A stretch of DNA of 35,018 nt, from positions 6,855,494 to 6,890,511 of the forward strand of contig NZ_JAHTIK010000001.1 of the NCBI RefSeq assembly GCF_025655475.1, written 5' to 3'. Each line of letters starts with the position of its first letter. The stretch's first letter is position 1. Made by a program: the position numbers and the translations under genes. Positions 1 to 6,760 of the stretch are shown here, piece by piece. The notes under the pieces were generated by a model, which saw only the letters and a list, made by a program, of their open reading frames with translations, did not search any database and was not told the DNA's origin. Origin of the DNA: Kitasatospora sp. DSM 101779 (GTDB lineage Bacteria > Actinomycetota > Actinomycetes > Streptomycetales > Streptomycetaceae).

Positions 1-350
1 CGGCCGCCCCGCGTCGACGGCCGAACCGTCGGCGGGGCGGGTCGGGCTGCGGGGCGTCGCCGGTGGCGGAGCCGGAACGGAAGGCACTCATCGCCGGGTT
101 CTACGGCCGCGGGCCGCCCCGGGGTTCACCGGGCGCGCCGGGGTCGGAGCCTGCGGTCCCGGCTCGGGTCCGCCGCTCGCCGGCAGGGCCCGCGGCGCCC
201 CGGCTCCCGCTCCGGCTCCCGCTCCGCCGGCCGCGCCGTTCCGGTCCCCGTGAACCGTGCGGCGCCCACGGCCCGTGACACACGAGAGGACGTGCAGGAC
301 GCGCGTCCGGTGAAGCCGAGAACGTGCCCCGTGAGCCGGGAAGGAACCGG
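1..350. other. Leader region upstream of eccB; no confident gene
   Basis: All three plus-strand frames are largely open here because of the high GC, so openness is uninformative. The frame starting at base 2 runs open from the window edge to a TGA at 251-253 and encodes an Ala/Pro-rich stretch; it could be the tail of an upstream gene. A competing frame with a GTG at 63 ends at 278 but becomes Arg-rich and implausible. A perfect 12-bp palindrome (GGACGCGCGTCC, 297-308) lies 42 bp before the eccB ATG and could be an operator or a hairpin in the leader. I see no clear -35/-10 pair. Confidence 0.3.
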
Positions 351-1811
351 ATGCAGTCCCGTCGTGACCAGGTGCAGGCGCACATGTTCGTGCTCAGCAG
401 GATGGCCTCGGGCATGCTGCGCGCGGAACCCGACGCACCGGACACCCCCAACGGGCGGACCACCCGGGGCGCCGTGACGGGGCTGGCACTGGCGGTGCTG
501 GTCGGACTGGGAATCGCCGTGTACGGCATGATCAGCCCCGGGGGCAACGACAGTTGGGCCACGCCCGGCACCCTCGTGGTGGTCGAGGAGACCGGCGCCC
601 GCTACCTCTACGTCGGCGGACAGCTGCACCCGGTGCTGAACGACGCCAGCGCCCGGCTGGTGGCCGGCGACCGGATGACGGTGCGTCAGGTCAGCCGGCG
701 CTCGCTCGCGGACGCCCCGCGCGGCCTGCCGATCGGAATCGTCGGCGCCCCCGATGGCCTGCCGCAGGCGGCCGACCTGGCGGGGGGCGTCTGGCTGGTG
801 TGCGGCACCGCCCGGCCGGGCCCGGCCGGCACGCTGGCGCCCCGGCTGGGCCTCCTGGTCGATCCGTCCACCGAGGGGCGGGCCCTGACCAGGGACCAGG
901 GGCTGCTGGTCTCCCGGCCGGACGGCTCCGTGCACCTGCTCTGGCAGGGCCAGCAGTTGCGGGTCGACACCGGGAACCAGGCACTGCAGGCGCTCGGCTA
1001 CGGGGGAGCGACCCCCCTGCCCGTCCGGCCCGGCCTGCTGGACGCGCTGCCCGCCGGGCCGGACCTCGCCGCACCGCCCGTCCCGGGACGGGGCGAGGCG
1101 GGGCCCGCGCTGGGCGGGAAGCCGACCCGGGTCGGCCAGCTCTTCGACGGGCCCGGCGGCGCGCACTACCTGCTCACCCGGGGCGGCCTCGTGCCGCTCA
1201 CCCCGACCCTGTACGGGCTGGTGCTCGGCGACCCGCGGACCCAGAAGGACGCCTACGGCGGCGCCGCGCCGATCGCCGCGCCGATCGGCGCGATGGACCT
1301 CGCCGGGCACACCGCGCCCGGCGCCCCGCCGGGCGCCGGTATCCCGGAACGGCCGCCCGCTCTGGTGGTGCCGCAGCGGGGAGAGGGCGTCTGCGCCGAT
1401 GTGCACGCCGGGAGCGGGCCCCCCACGACCACCGTCACCGTGCTCGCCGCCGAACAGGCCGAAGCGGGCCGCGCTCCGGCCGTTCCGGCCGGCACGCCGG
1501 CGGGCGCCTGCGCGACCGCGGACCTGATCGCCGTCCGGCCCGGCCGCGGAGCCCTCGTCCGGGCGCTGTCCGGTGCGGGCGTCGGCACCGCGGAGTATCT
1601 GGTCACCGAGACCGGCGTGCGCTACCCGCTGCCGTCGCCGGCCGTGGCGAAGCAGCTCGGCTACGGCGGACGCACCCCGGGCGGGGTGCCCTCGGCGGTG
1701 CTCGGGCTGCTGCCGTCCGGGCCCGCTCTCGACCCGGCCGCCCTCGGTGACGGCACGGGCGCCTCGCCGACCGCCGCGGCCGTGCCGCGGGCGGTTCTTC
1801 CGTGCGGCTGA
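351..1811 (+). CDS. eccB: Type VII secretion protein EccB
   Basis: EccB is the membrane-anchored, mostly extracytoplasmic base component of the ESX (type VII) secretion complex. The protein (486 aa from this start) begins with the family signature MQSRRDQVQAHMF, a cytosolic stretch ending in a DAPDTPNGRTTRG segment, then one transmembrane helix at about residues 40-60 and a large outer domain with repeated modules containing Leu-Gly-Tyr-Gly (LGYGG) motifs. Cys151 and Cys348 sit where the family has a conserved disulfide. I chose the ATG at 351 rather than the in-frame GTG at 324 because it gives the canonical N-terminus and has a GGGAAGGA ribosome site 5 bases upstream. It is the first gene of a plus-strand run that continues into the WXG-like genes. 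The length is usual for the family. Identification is firm; the relation to a specific ESX type is not resolved. Confidence 0.95.
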   Translation: MQSRRDQVQAHMFVLSRMASGMLRAEPDAPDTPNGRTTRGAVTGLALAVLVGLGIAVYGMISPGGNDSWATPGTLVVVEETGARYLYVGGQLHPVLNDASARLVAGDRMTVRQVSRRSLADAPRGLPIGIVGAPDGLPQAADLAGGVWLVCGTARPGPAGTLAPRLGLLVDPSTEGRALTRDQGLLVSRPDGSVHLLWQGQQLRVDTGNQALQALGYGGATPLPVRPGLLDALPAGPDLAAPPVPGRGEAGPALGGKPTRVGQLFDGPGGAHYLLTRGGLVPLTPTLYGLVLGDPRTQKDAYGGAAPIAAPIGAMDLAGHTAPGAPPGAGIPERPPALVVPQRGEGVCADVHAGSGPPTTTVTVLAAEQAEAGRAPAVPAGTPAGACATADLIAVRPGRGALVRALSGAGVGTAEYLVTETGVRYPLPSPAVAKQLGYGGRTPGGVPSAVLGLLPSGPALDPAALGDGTGASPTAAAVPRAVLPCG

Positions 1812-1853
1812 ACCAGCCTGTGCCGCAAAGCCGTTGTGTTGAACAGGAATCCC

Positions 1854-1874
1854 CGCCGGGCCGTCCGCCCGGCG
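1854..1874 (+). terminator. Hairpin between eccB and first esx-like gene
   Basis: Perfect inverted repeat CGCCGGGC (1854-1861) and GCCCGGCG (1867-1874) around a 5-base loop, with no U tract. It could act as a weak Streptomyces-type terminator, a processing site or an mRNA-stabilising structure just before the strong AAGGGAG ribosome site of the next gene. Seen directly; the function is inferred. Confidence 0.45.
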
Positions 1875-1896
1875 AGCGCAGGGAAGGGAGAACACC

Positions 1897-2223
1897 ATGG
1901 TTGACCAGGGCACGTTGGCCAAGGAGGACGAGGCGATCCGCAAGGTCCTCGCCGACCTGGAGCACCAGATCGAGAACATGGTGACCGCCGGCCGTACCGT
2001 CGAGCGGATCAAGGAGGAGCTGGCCACGGGCTACATTTCCGGCGCCTCCACCGTGTTCCAGAACAAGGTGGGGGACTGGATGACCCGCTACCAGAAGGTC
2101 ACCGGTTCCTTCGAGCACTTCATGCAGTCCACCCAGGGCGCGAACCAGATCCTGAACCACGCCGAGGAGGAGGCCCGGGCCCACGCCGCCGACGGCATCT
2201 ACCAGGGCCTGCAGGGCGACTGA
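1897..2223 (+). CDS. WXG100-like small helical protein (Trp-less motif), putative ESX substrate
   Basis: A 108-residue, wholly helical protein of the size of Esx substrates. Two helices flank a turn at about residues 47-52 where GYISGAS takes the place of the usual W-x-G, followed by the family-like Phe and a downstream Trp (GDWMTRY). The Trp of WXG is therefore Ile or Tyr, so membership is by size, helical pattern and position rather than by the strict motif. An AAGGGAG ribosome site lies 6 bases before the ATG. It is followed after 31 bases by a second protein of similar size, the usual tandem arrangement for heterodimeric Esx partners, which are exported together through EccC. Likely a secreted helical-hairpin partner; which of the pair carries the C-terminal export signal cannot be said with confidence. 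Confidence 0.7.
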   Translation: MVDQGTLAKEDEAIRKVLADLEHQIENMVTAGRTVERIKEELATGYISGASTVFQNKVGDWMTRYQKVTGSFEHFMQSTQGANQILNHAEEEARAHAADGIYQGLQGD

Positions 2224-2254
2224 GACCACCACCGAGAAAGGAGAACCGTTTCCC

Positions 2255-2554
2255 ATGGAATTCGGCAGCATCAAGCTCCACCACGAGACCGTCTCGCAGG
2301 CGGCGGCCGAACTGAAGCAGGCGGGCCACATGATGGACGACAGCCTGCGCGACCTCATGAACAAGCTGGGGGCAGTGATCGACGGAGGCCACTTCCAGGG
2401 CGCCGCGGCCCTTGCCTTCCACGAGTTCTCCCAGCAGGTCAGCGCCAACGCGAGTGCGATGGACAACGACATCGCCGCCGCCGCGGCCACGCTCACCACG
2501 ATGCACGAGATCATGACGGAATCGGACGGCCAGGCCGGCAAGCAGTTCACCTGA
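2255..2554 (+). CDS. WXG100 family protein (FQG variant), putative ESX substrate
   Basis: A 99-residue protein with the classical WXG100 layout: N-terminal helix, a turn with F-Q-G at about residues 48-50 in place of W-x-G followed by AAALAF with the family's spacing to the aromatic residue, and a second helix. Phe for Trp is a tolerated variant in this family. An AAAGGAG ribosome site is 11 bases upstream. Its position directly after another small helical protein suggests a dimer partner. WXG100 proteins are exported as folded dimers by the EccC ATPase. The C-terminus (SDGQAGKQFT) lacks an obvious YxxxD/E export motif, so the signal may be on the partner or absent. Confidence 0.8.
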   Translation: MEFGSIKLHHETVSQAAAELKQAGHMMDDSLRDLMNKLGAVIDGGHFQGAAALAFHEFSQQVSANASAMDNDIAAAAATLTTMHEIMTESDGQAGKQFT

Positions 2555-2573
2555 CGGATCGGGGCGTCCATCC

Positions 2574-2948
2574 ATGGTCGAGCAGAACATCGAGGTCTCG
2601 TTCGACGGCCTCAACAAGTTCGCGGACACGCTGGACACGTTCGAACGGGACGTGAAGGCCGAGAAGTTCAAGATCGGCGAATGCCCGGTCCTCCTGCCGG
2701 GGAACGACACCTTCGTGCCGATCGCGAACCTGCGCGAACAGGTCAAGCAGTACCGCGGCAGCCTGGTCGACGCGTTGGAGACCATCAGGGGGAGCGTCGA
2801 CAAGATCATCGTCGACCTCCAGAACGCGAAGGCGAAACTCTGGGACGGGGAGGGCGACTCCCTGACCGAAGCCCAGATGCTCGACATCCTGCAGGACGTG
2901 CTGGGCGGCGGTACGACTCCCACGTCCACTCCGCCGAAGGTCACCTGA
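2574..2948 (+). CDS. Hypothetical small protein of the ESX operon
   Basis: Not recognised. A 124-residue protein predicted to be mainly helical (FADTLDTFERDV..., LVDALETIRGSVDKIIVDLQNAKAKLW) with a Gly/Thr/Pro-rich tail ending PTSTPPKVT. It has no WXG motif and no signal peptide or membrane segment. It starts 19 bases after the preceding WXG100 gene with only a weak GGATCGGGG ribosome site, suggesting translational coupling within the operon. By position it may be a further secreted helical partner of the 702-residue protein encoded next. A strong 15-bp hairpin follows it. Confidence 0.75.
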   Translation: MVEQNIEVSFDGLNKFADTLDTFERDVKAEKFKIGECPVLLPGNDTFVPIANLREQVKQYRGSLVDALETIRGSVDKIIVDLQNAKAKLWDGEGDSLTEAQMLDILQDVLGGGTTPTSTPPKVT

Positions 2949-2951
2949 CCA

Positions 2952-2995
2952 CCGCCGGGGCCGGGCCCGCCGGAGCATCCGCCCGGCCCCGGCGG
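2952..2995 (+). terminator. Perfect 15-bp GC hairpin after the esx-like genes
   Basis: CCGCCGGGGCCGGGC (2952-2966) is the exact reverse complement of 2981-2995, with a 14-base loop. It starts 4 bases after the stop of the 124-residue gene. No U tract follows, as is common for GC-rich actinomycete terminators. It may be a partial terminator or a 3' stabiliser that keeps the small genes more abundant than the large genes downstream. Confidence 0.6.
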
Positions 2996-3026
2996 GCGGT
3001 CCGTCCTCTACAGCCGGGAAGACAAG

Positions 3027-5135
3027 ATGGCAGATCCCAAGACGTCCCCCGTGTCCCACCCCTGGGAGGACATGGTGAGGGCGTTCGCGCCCACCTCGCT
3101 GACCGACAGCGCCACCCGCGACGACGTGGTCGGCGAGGCCTGGCTCGGCGGTCTGAACGTCCAGACGGACATGGTGGGGAACAACGACAGTCGCAAGACC
3201 GGTTTCGACATGTGGGCCGAATGGACCTACGGCGACGGCGACAGCACACTGATCGGCGCGACGTACCGCTGGGACCTCTGGGACAAGGACAAGAGCATCC
3301 TCAGCAGGTTCGAATGGGCCGGGCAGCACGTCTTCGAACCGCTGCTGAACGAAGGGCGGAACGACACCACCGACCCGGCGACCTTCACGTCGACGGCCGA
3401 CCTCATCGAGGGCGTCGACACCTGGTGCATCGAGCGGATCGGCGAAATCGCCGGCTGGGCGGAGCACGTGGACGGCGCGGACAGCGATTTCCAGGGCAGC
3501 GCGGCGAACCGGTTCAGGGAAGTGCTGATCGGACTGCGCACCGAGTTCGACCAGTTGCACCGGCGGCTCGGCGGGTCCGGAGTCAGCGGTGACGGCAAGG
3601 CCGGCAAGGAGACCAAGAACGACAACGCGGAGAAACTGCGCGCGGCCGGGAGCGCGCTGCGCAAGGCGGCGCAGGACCTCTTCAACGCCTGGCAGAGCTG
3701 GCAGGGCAATTCGCCGTACGGAGAATTCGGCGGCGGCTGGAAGTACCTGGCCGATGACTCCAGGATGGCCTGGCCGCACGCCTGCCTCCACCTGGCCTTC
3801 ATCTGGACGACGCTGGCGCTGACGCCGACCAAGGACGCCAGCGGGAACGTCACCTGGGTGGACACCTCGGGCGGGCCGACGCCGGAGAGCGGGTTGGAGC
3901 ACGGGTTCGCCCAGGCCCTTGAGCAGACGGCGAAGAACTGGTGGCAGCTCTACGTGGTCTTCATGCTGGACATGCCTGCCATCAACGTCCAGGGCCTGGT
4001 GACGGCCGCCTACGACACCGCGGCCGCCCGGCTCGGGAAGTTCGACCCGCCCAGGATGATCCTGCCCACCGAAAAGCCGCCGACCACCCCGAACAGCAAG
4101 GGCGGCCCGGACACCAAGGGAGGCCCGGACACGAAGGGCGGCCCGGACCTCAAGGACGACCCGAACAGCAAGAAGGACATCGGTGGTGGGACTCCGCCCC
4201 CGCTCACCGGGAACCTCGGCGGCATCGGAGGCAACACCGGGAAGGGCGGCAGCGGAACCGGCGGGGGGCAGGCGCCGCTGCTGGACAAGAACGGCAGGCC
4301 GCTCCTCGACAAGGACGGCCACCCGCTGCTCGTGCCGCCCGGCACCACGATCAACGGCAAGGGGGAGCTCATCGGGCCGGACGGCAAGCCGCTGCTCGGC
4401 CCGGACGGCAAGCCCCGGACCGTTCCGCCCGGTACCACCGTCGGGAAGCCGGACCCGACGGGTGCCGGGAGCGTCTTCAAGGTCCCGGCCGGTTCCAAGG
4501 TCAACGAGGACGGCACCGTCACCGGCCCGGACGGGAAGCCGGTGCTGGACTCCAACGGCAATCCCGTGGTGCTCGACAAGGGTTCGACCGTCGACAAGGA
4601 CGGCACCGTCCGGGACGCCGAAGGCCGGACGGTCTCGCCGTTCTCCCAGCTGCTGGCGGACCAGGAGCACGCGCTCGGCCTGCGCGGCGGCAGTGGATCC
4701 ACCGGCGGGTCCGGTACGGGCGGTCTCATCGTCCCGCCGTCGTCGTGGAGCGGCTCCGACGGCCCGGGCACCGGCTCCTTCGGCGGTCTCGGCGGCTCCG
4801 GCGGCCGGGCGCTCGGCTCCCTCACGGCCGGGCCGCCCACGGTCGGCACGGGCGGTCGGCTCGCGGAGCTGAACGGCGGTTCGGCCGCCGGGGCCCTGGC
4901 CCAGGAGGAGGCCGCCGCGCAACAGGCCGCCGAGGAGTCCCAACTGCTGGGCCGCGGGATCGCGACCACCGGCGGCATGGGCGGCCCGATGATGCCCCCG
5001 ATGGGCATGGGCGGACTCGGCGGGGCAGGGGCGGGCCAGACGGAGAAGGAGCGGCAGCGCACCACCTGGCTGACCGAGGACGAAGAGGTCTGGGGCACCG
5101 ACTCCGGTGCGGTGACGGGCGTCATCGGCCGCTGA
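3027..5135 (+). CDS. Large ESX-associated protein with repeat-rich tail, putative secreted substrate
   Basis: A 702-residue protein with no exact family assigned. The first ~340 residues are helical and Trp-rich and may form a PPE/WXG-like bundle. Residues 359-376 are three copies of GGPD-x-K, encoded by three 18-base direct repeats (4101-4154). Then follow repeated GPDGKPLL / DKNGRPLL / PPGTT units up to about residue 530, and a Gly/Ser-rich linker. The C-terminus ends with WLTEDEEVWGTD, an acidic Trp motif that I have seen as a tail in streptomycete ESX-cluster proteins. There is no Sec signal or membrane helix. Position among the esx-like genes suggests export by ESX or a structural partner. 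The ribosome site is weak (GGGAAGA). The role as substrate is inference. Confidence 0.8.
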   Translation: MADPKTSPVSHPWEDMVRAFAPTSLTDSATRDDVVGEAWLGGLNVQTDMVGNNDSRKTGFDMWAEWTYGDGDSTLIGATYRWDLWDKDKSILSRFEWAGQHVFEPLLNEGRNDTTDPATFTSTADLIEGVDTWCIERIGEIAGWAEHVDGADSDFQGSAANRFREVLIGLRTEFDQLHRRLGGSGVSGDGKAGKETKNDNAEKLRAAGSALRKAAQDLFNAWQSWQGNSPYGEFGGGWKYLADDSRMAWPHACLHLAFIWTTLALTPTKDASGNVTWVDTSGGPTPESGLEHGFAQALEQTAKNWWQLYVVFMLDMPAINVQGLVTAAYDTAAARLGKFDPPRMILPTEKPPTTPNSKGGPDTKGGPDTKGGPDLKDDPNSKKDIGGGTPPPLTGNLGGIGGNTGKGGSGTGGGQAPLLDKNGRPLLDKDGHPLLVPPGTTINGKGELIGPDGKPLLGPDGKPRTVPPGTTVGKPDPTGAGSVFKVPAGSKVNEDGTVTGPDGKPVLDSNGNPVVLDKGSTVDKDGTVRDAEGRTVSPFSQLLADQEHALGLRGGSGSTGGSGTGGLIVPPSSWSGSDGPGTGSFGGLGGSGGRALGSLTAGPPTVGTGGRLAELNGGSAAGALAQEEAAAQQAAEESQLLGRGIATTGGMGGPMMPPMGMGGLGGAGAGQTEKERQRTTWLTEDEEVWGTDSGAVTGVIGR
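4101..4154 (+). repeat. Three 18-base direct repeats (GGPDxK)
   Basis: Three tandem 18-base units at 4101-4118, 4119-4136 and 4137-4154 encode GGPDTK, GGPDTK and GGPDLK. They differ by only a few bases and mark the start of the low-complexity, surface-linker-like tail of the 702-residue protein. Copy number could vary between strains by slippage. Confidence 0.85.
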
Positions 5136-5227
5136 GCGGAACACCGTCGGCCTTCCCGGGCCGGTCGTCGAACCCGCGGGTCCCGTCCGGCCGTAGAGAG
5201 AACCGTACAGCCCAATGGACCGGTGGT

Positions 5228-5254
5228 CCCGGGCCCGGCGCCGCCGGGCCCGGG
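5228..5254 (+). terminator. Near-perfect 13-bp palindromic hairpin upstream of the YbaB-like gene
   Basis: CCCGGGCCCGGCG (5228-5240) and its reverse complement (5242-5254) are separated by one base, so the folded form would have about 11 pairs and a small loop. It lies 93 bases after the 702-residue gene and 20 bases before the GGAGG site of the next gene. Either a terminator of the upstream genes or an attenuator; no U tract is present. Confidence 0.5.
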
Positions 5255-5288
5255 GCGTGCCCGCGGGAAGAGACGGAGGTGCGGGCCG

Positions 5289-5738
5289 ATGGAGTTGTCC
5301 TTCGCCGAGCAGATCGAGCAGACGATGGCCGCGCTGGAGAAGCAGCAGGCCAGGATGGCCGCGGCGGCCAGGGAACTGGAGACGGCGACCGCCTCGGCGA
5401 CCTCCAGGGACCGGTTGGTCACCGCGGTGGTGGGCGCTCAGGGACAGGTGGTGTCGCTGACCTTCCACACCACCGGCTACCGCTCGATGGCGCCGGCCGA
5501 ACTCGCCAAGGCCGTCACCGACGTGCTCAACACGGCGCGCGCCGACCTCGGCGACCGGGTGGCCGCGACGATGGGCGAGTTCCAGGGGCTGGGCGAGACC
5601 CTGGCGGCCTCGATGACCGGCGGCACGGAACTGGAGTCGCTGTTCGCCCCGCTGCGGCAGATGCGGCCCGGCTTCGCCGACGAGGAGGCGGCCGAGGAGC
5701 GGCGCAGGCGCGACCGGCAGGAGGAGTTCCGTGGGTGA
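5289..5738 (+). CDS. YbaB/EbfC-like family protein
   Basis: A 149-residue protein of the YbaB/EbfC type: an N-terminal coiled-coil helix (EQIEQTMAALEKQQARMAAAARELE), a central small beta sheet (VTAVVGAQGQVVSLTF) and a C-terminal helix (AELAKAVTDVLNTARADL). Family members form dimers and bind DNA; YbaB-fold proteins are also recurrent accessory genes of actinobacterial ESX loci, where their role is not settled. The ATG at 5289 is preferred over an upstream in-frame GTG at 5223 because a GGAGG sits 9 bases before it and the upstream codons lie inside a hairpin. The last 8 bases overlap the next gene, indicating coupled translation. The acidic/basic tail is typical of cytosolic partners. Confidence 0.75.
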   Translation: MELSFAEQIEQTMAALEKQQARMAAAARELETATASATSRDRLVTAVVGAQGQVVSLTFHTTGYRSMAPAELAKAVTDVLNTARADLGDRVAATMGEFQGLGETLAASMTGGTELESLFAPLRQMRPGFADEEAAEERRRRDRQEEFRG

Positions 5739-6030
5739 CCGGCTGACCTCGCTGGAAGACCTGAAGAGCAAGTTCGCCAAGTACCCGGAGCTGGCCGACC
5801 TCTTCAAGGAGATCGAGGCCAAGACCCGGGAGATCAATCAGTACAACAAGAGCTCGGCGGGCAACGACGACCTCGGCAAGACGTACCACCAGCAGGTCGA
5901 CGAGCCCACCAGCATCATCACCGAGCTGTTCAAGAAGGTGCAGCAGGCCGTCGAGAACGCCGGACAGGGCGGGAAGAACACCGCCGACATCCTGAACGAC
6001 GGCGACGACCGGGCCGCGCACCTGCCCTGA
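5731..6030 (+). CDS. Small helical protein coupled to the YbaB-like gene
   Basis: Not recognised by family. A 99-residue, highly charged helical protein that starts with GTG 8 bases before the end of the YbaB-like gene, with CAGGAGGAG just upstream, so translation is coupled. There is no WXG motif, signal peptide or membrane segment. The pattern (YPELADLFKEIEAKTREINQYNK, then a second helix ITELFKKVQQAVENAGQ) suggests a helical hairpin similar in size to Esx proteins. Being immediately upstream of the giant gene, it could be an Esx-like partner or a chaperone for its N-terminal WXG-like module; this is inferred from position. Confidence 0.75.
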   Translation: MGDRLTSLEDLKSKFAKYPELADLFKEIEAKTREINQYNKSSAGNDDLGKTYHQQVDEPTSIITELFKKVQQAVENAGQGGKNTADILNDGDDRAAHLP

Positions 6031-6039
6031 CGCGCCGTC

Positions 6040-6064
6040 CGGCCCGCCCTGCCGGGGCGGGCCG
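6040..6064 (+). terminator. Perfect 10-bp GC hairpin upstream of the giant gene
   Basis: CGGCCCGCCC (6040-6049) pairs exactly with GGGCGGGCCG (6055-6064) around a 5-base loop. It begins 10 bases after the upstream stop codon and 51 bases before the AGGAG site of the giant gene. A plausible partial terminator or attenuator that would reduce readthrough into the 20-kb gene. Confidence 0.55.
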
Positions 6065-6127
6065 CCCGCCCTCCGTCCGTCCGCCCCCGGGCGCCGCCGT
6101 GCCCGTTCCCCGCCAGGAGTCCGTCCC

Positions 6128-6760
6128 GTGTCGATCATGCTGCCGCCGGGTCTGGCGAAGTTCTTCAGCATCGCGACCGGTATGAAGTGGCCGGAGGCGA
6201 ACGAGGACGACCTGCGCGCGGCGGGCGACGACTACCTGGCGATCGCCGAGAAGGTCCCCGAGCTCCGCGCCTACCTGGTCGACCTGGTCAACTTCTGCAG
6301 GGACAGCTTCGAGGGGCAGGCGGCCGACGCCTTCCTGCTCCAGATGCGCCGCCTCATCGGTGAGACCGGCAGTACCGACTACGTGTCGTCCTCGGGTGAA
6401 GTCGCGAAACAGCTGGGCGACTTCGCCCACAAGGTGGCCAACCAGGTCGAGTACGCCAAGTGGATGATCATCGCTCAGCTCATCCAGCTCGTGGCGCAGA
6501 TCGCCTGGGCCATCGCGATGGCACCGATCACCTTCGGCGGCTCGCTCGCGGAGATCTTCGTCGCCTACAAGATCACGGGCGAACTGATCAAGCAGATCTT
6601 CATCTGGCTGCTGAAGCAGCTCCTGTTGCACGAGTTCCTCTCCATCACCACCGCCATGGTGATGGACGGCATCATCCAGGGCATCCAGATCGGCAAGGGC
6701 CACAAGGACCACTGGGAGAGCGAGTCCTTCGTCCAGTCGATCGAGATGGGTGCGATCAAC
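6128..6760 (+). other. N-terminal WXG100/CpnT-like secretion module of the giant
   Basis: Residues 1-211. A helical hairpin with FEGQAADAF at 61-69 in the place of W-x-G, then a hydrophobic helical stretch (about residues 112-185) with the look of membrane-interacting helices. This arrangement matches the N-terminal domain of CpnT-like outer-membrane-channel/toxin proteins exported by ESX systems. It supports export of the whole chain by the neighbouring machine. Confidence 0.7.

Noticed and set aside
63..278. 71-codon plus-strand frame with GTG start
   Set aside because: Becomes Arg/Pro-rich, has no clear ribosome site and no recognisable feature.
5223..5288. Upstream GTG start for the YbaB-like gene
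   Set aside because: The added codons lie in a hairpin and encode Pro/Gly-rich text; the ATG at 5289 has GGAGG at good spacing.
2547..5837. 1096-codon minus-strand open frame
   Set aside because: Lies opposite the esx-like, 702-residue and YbaB-like genes, with low-complexity composition and no motifs.
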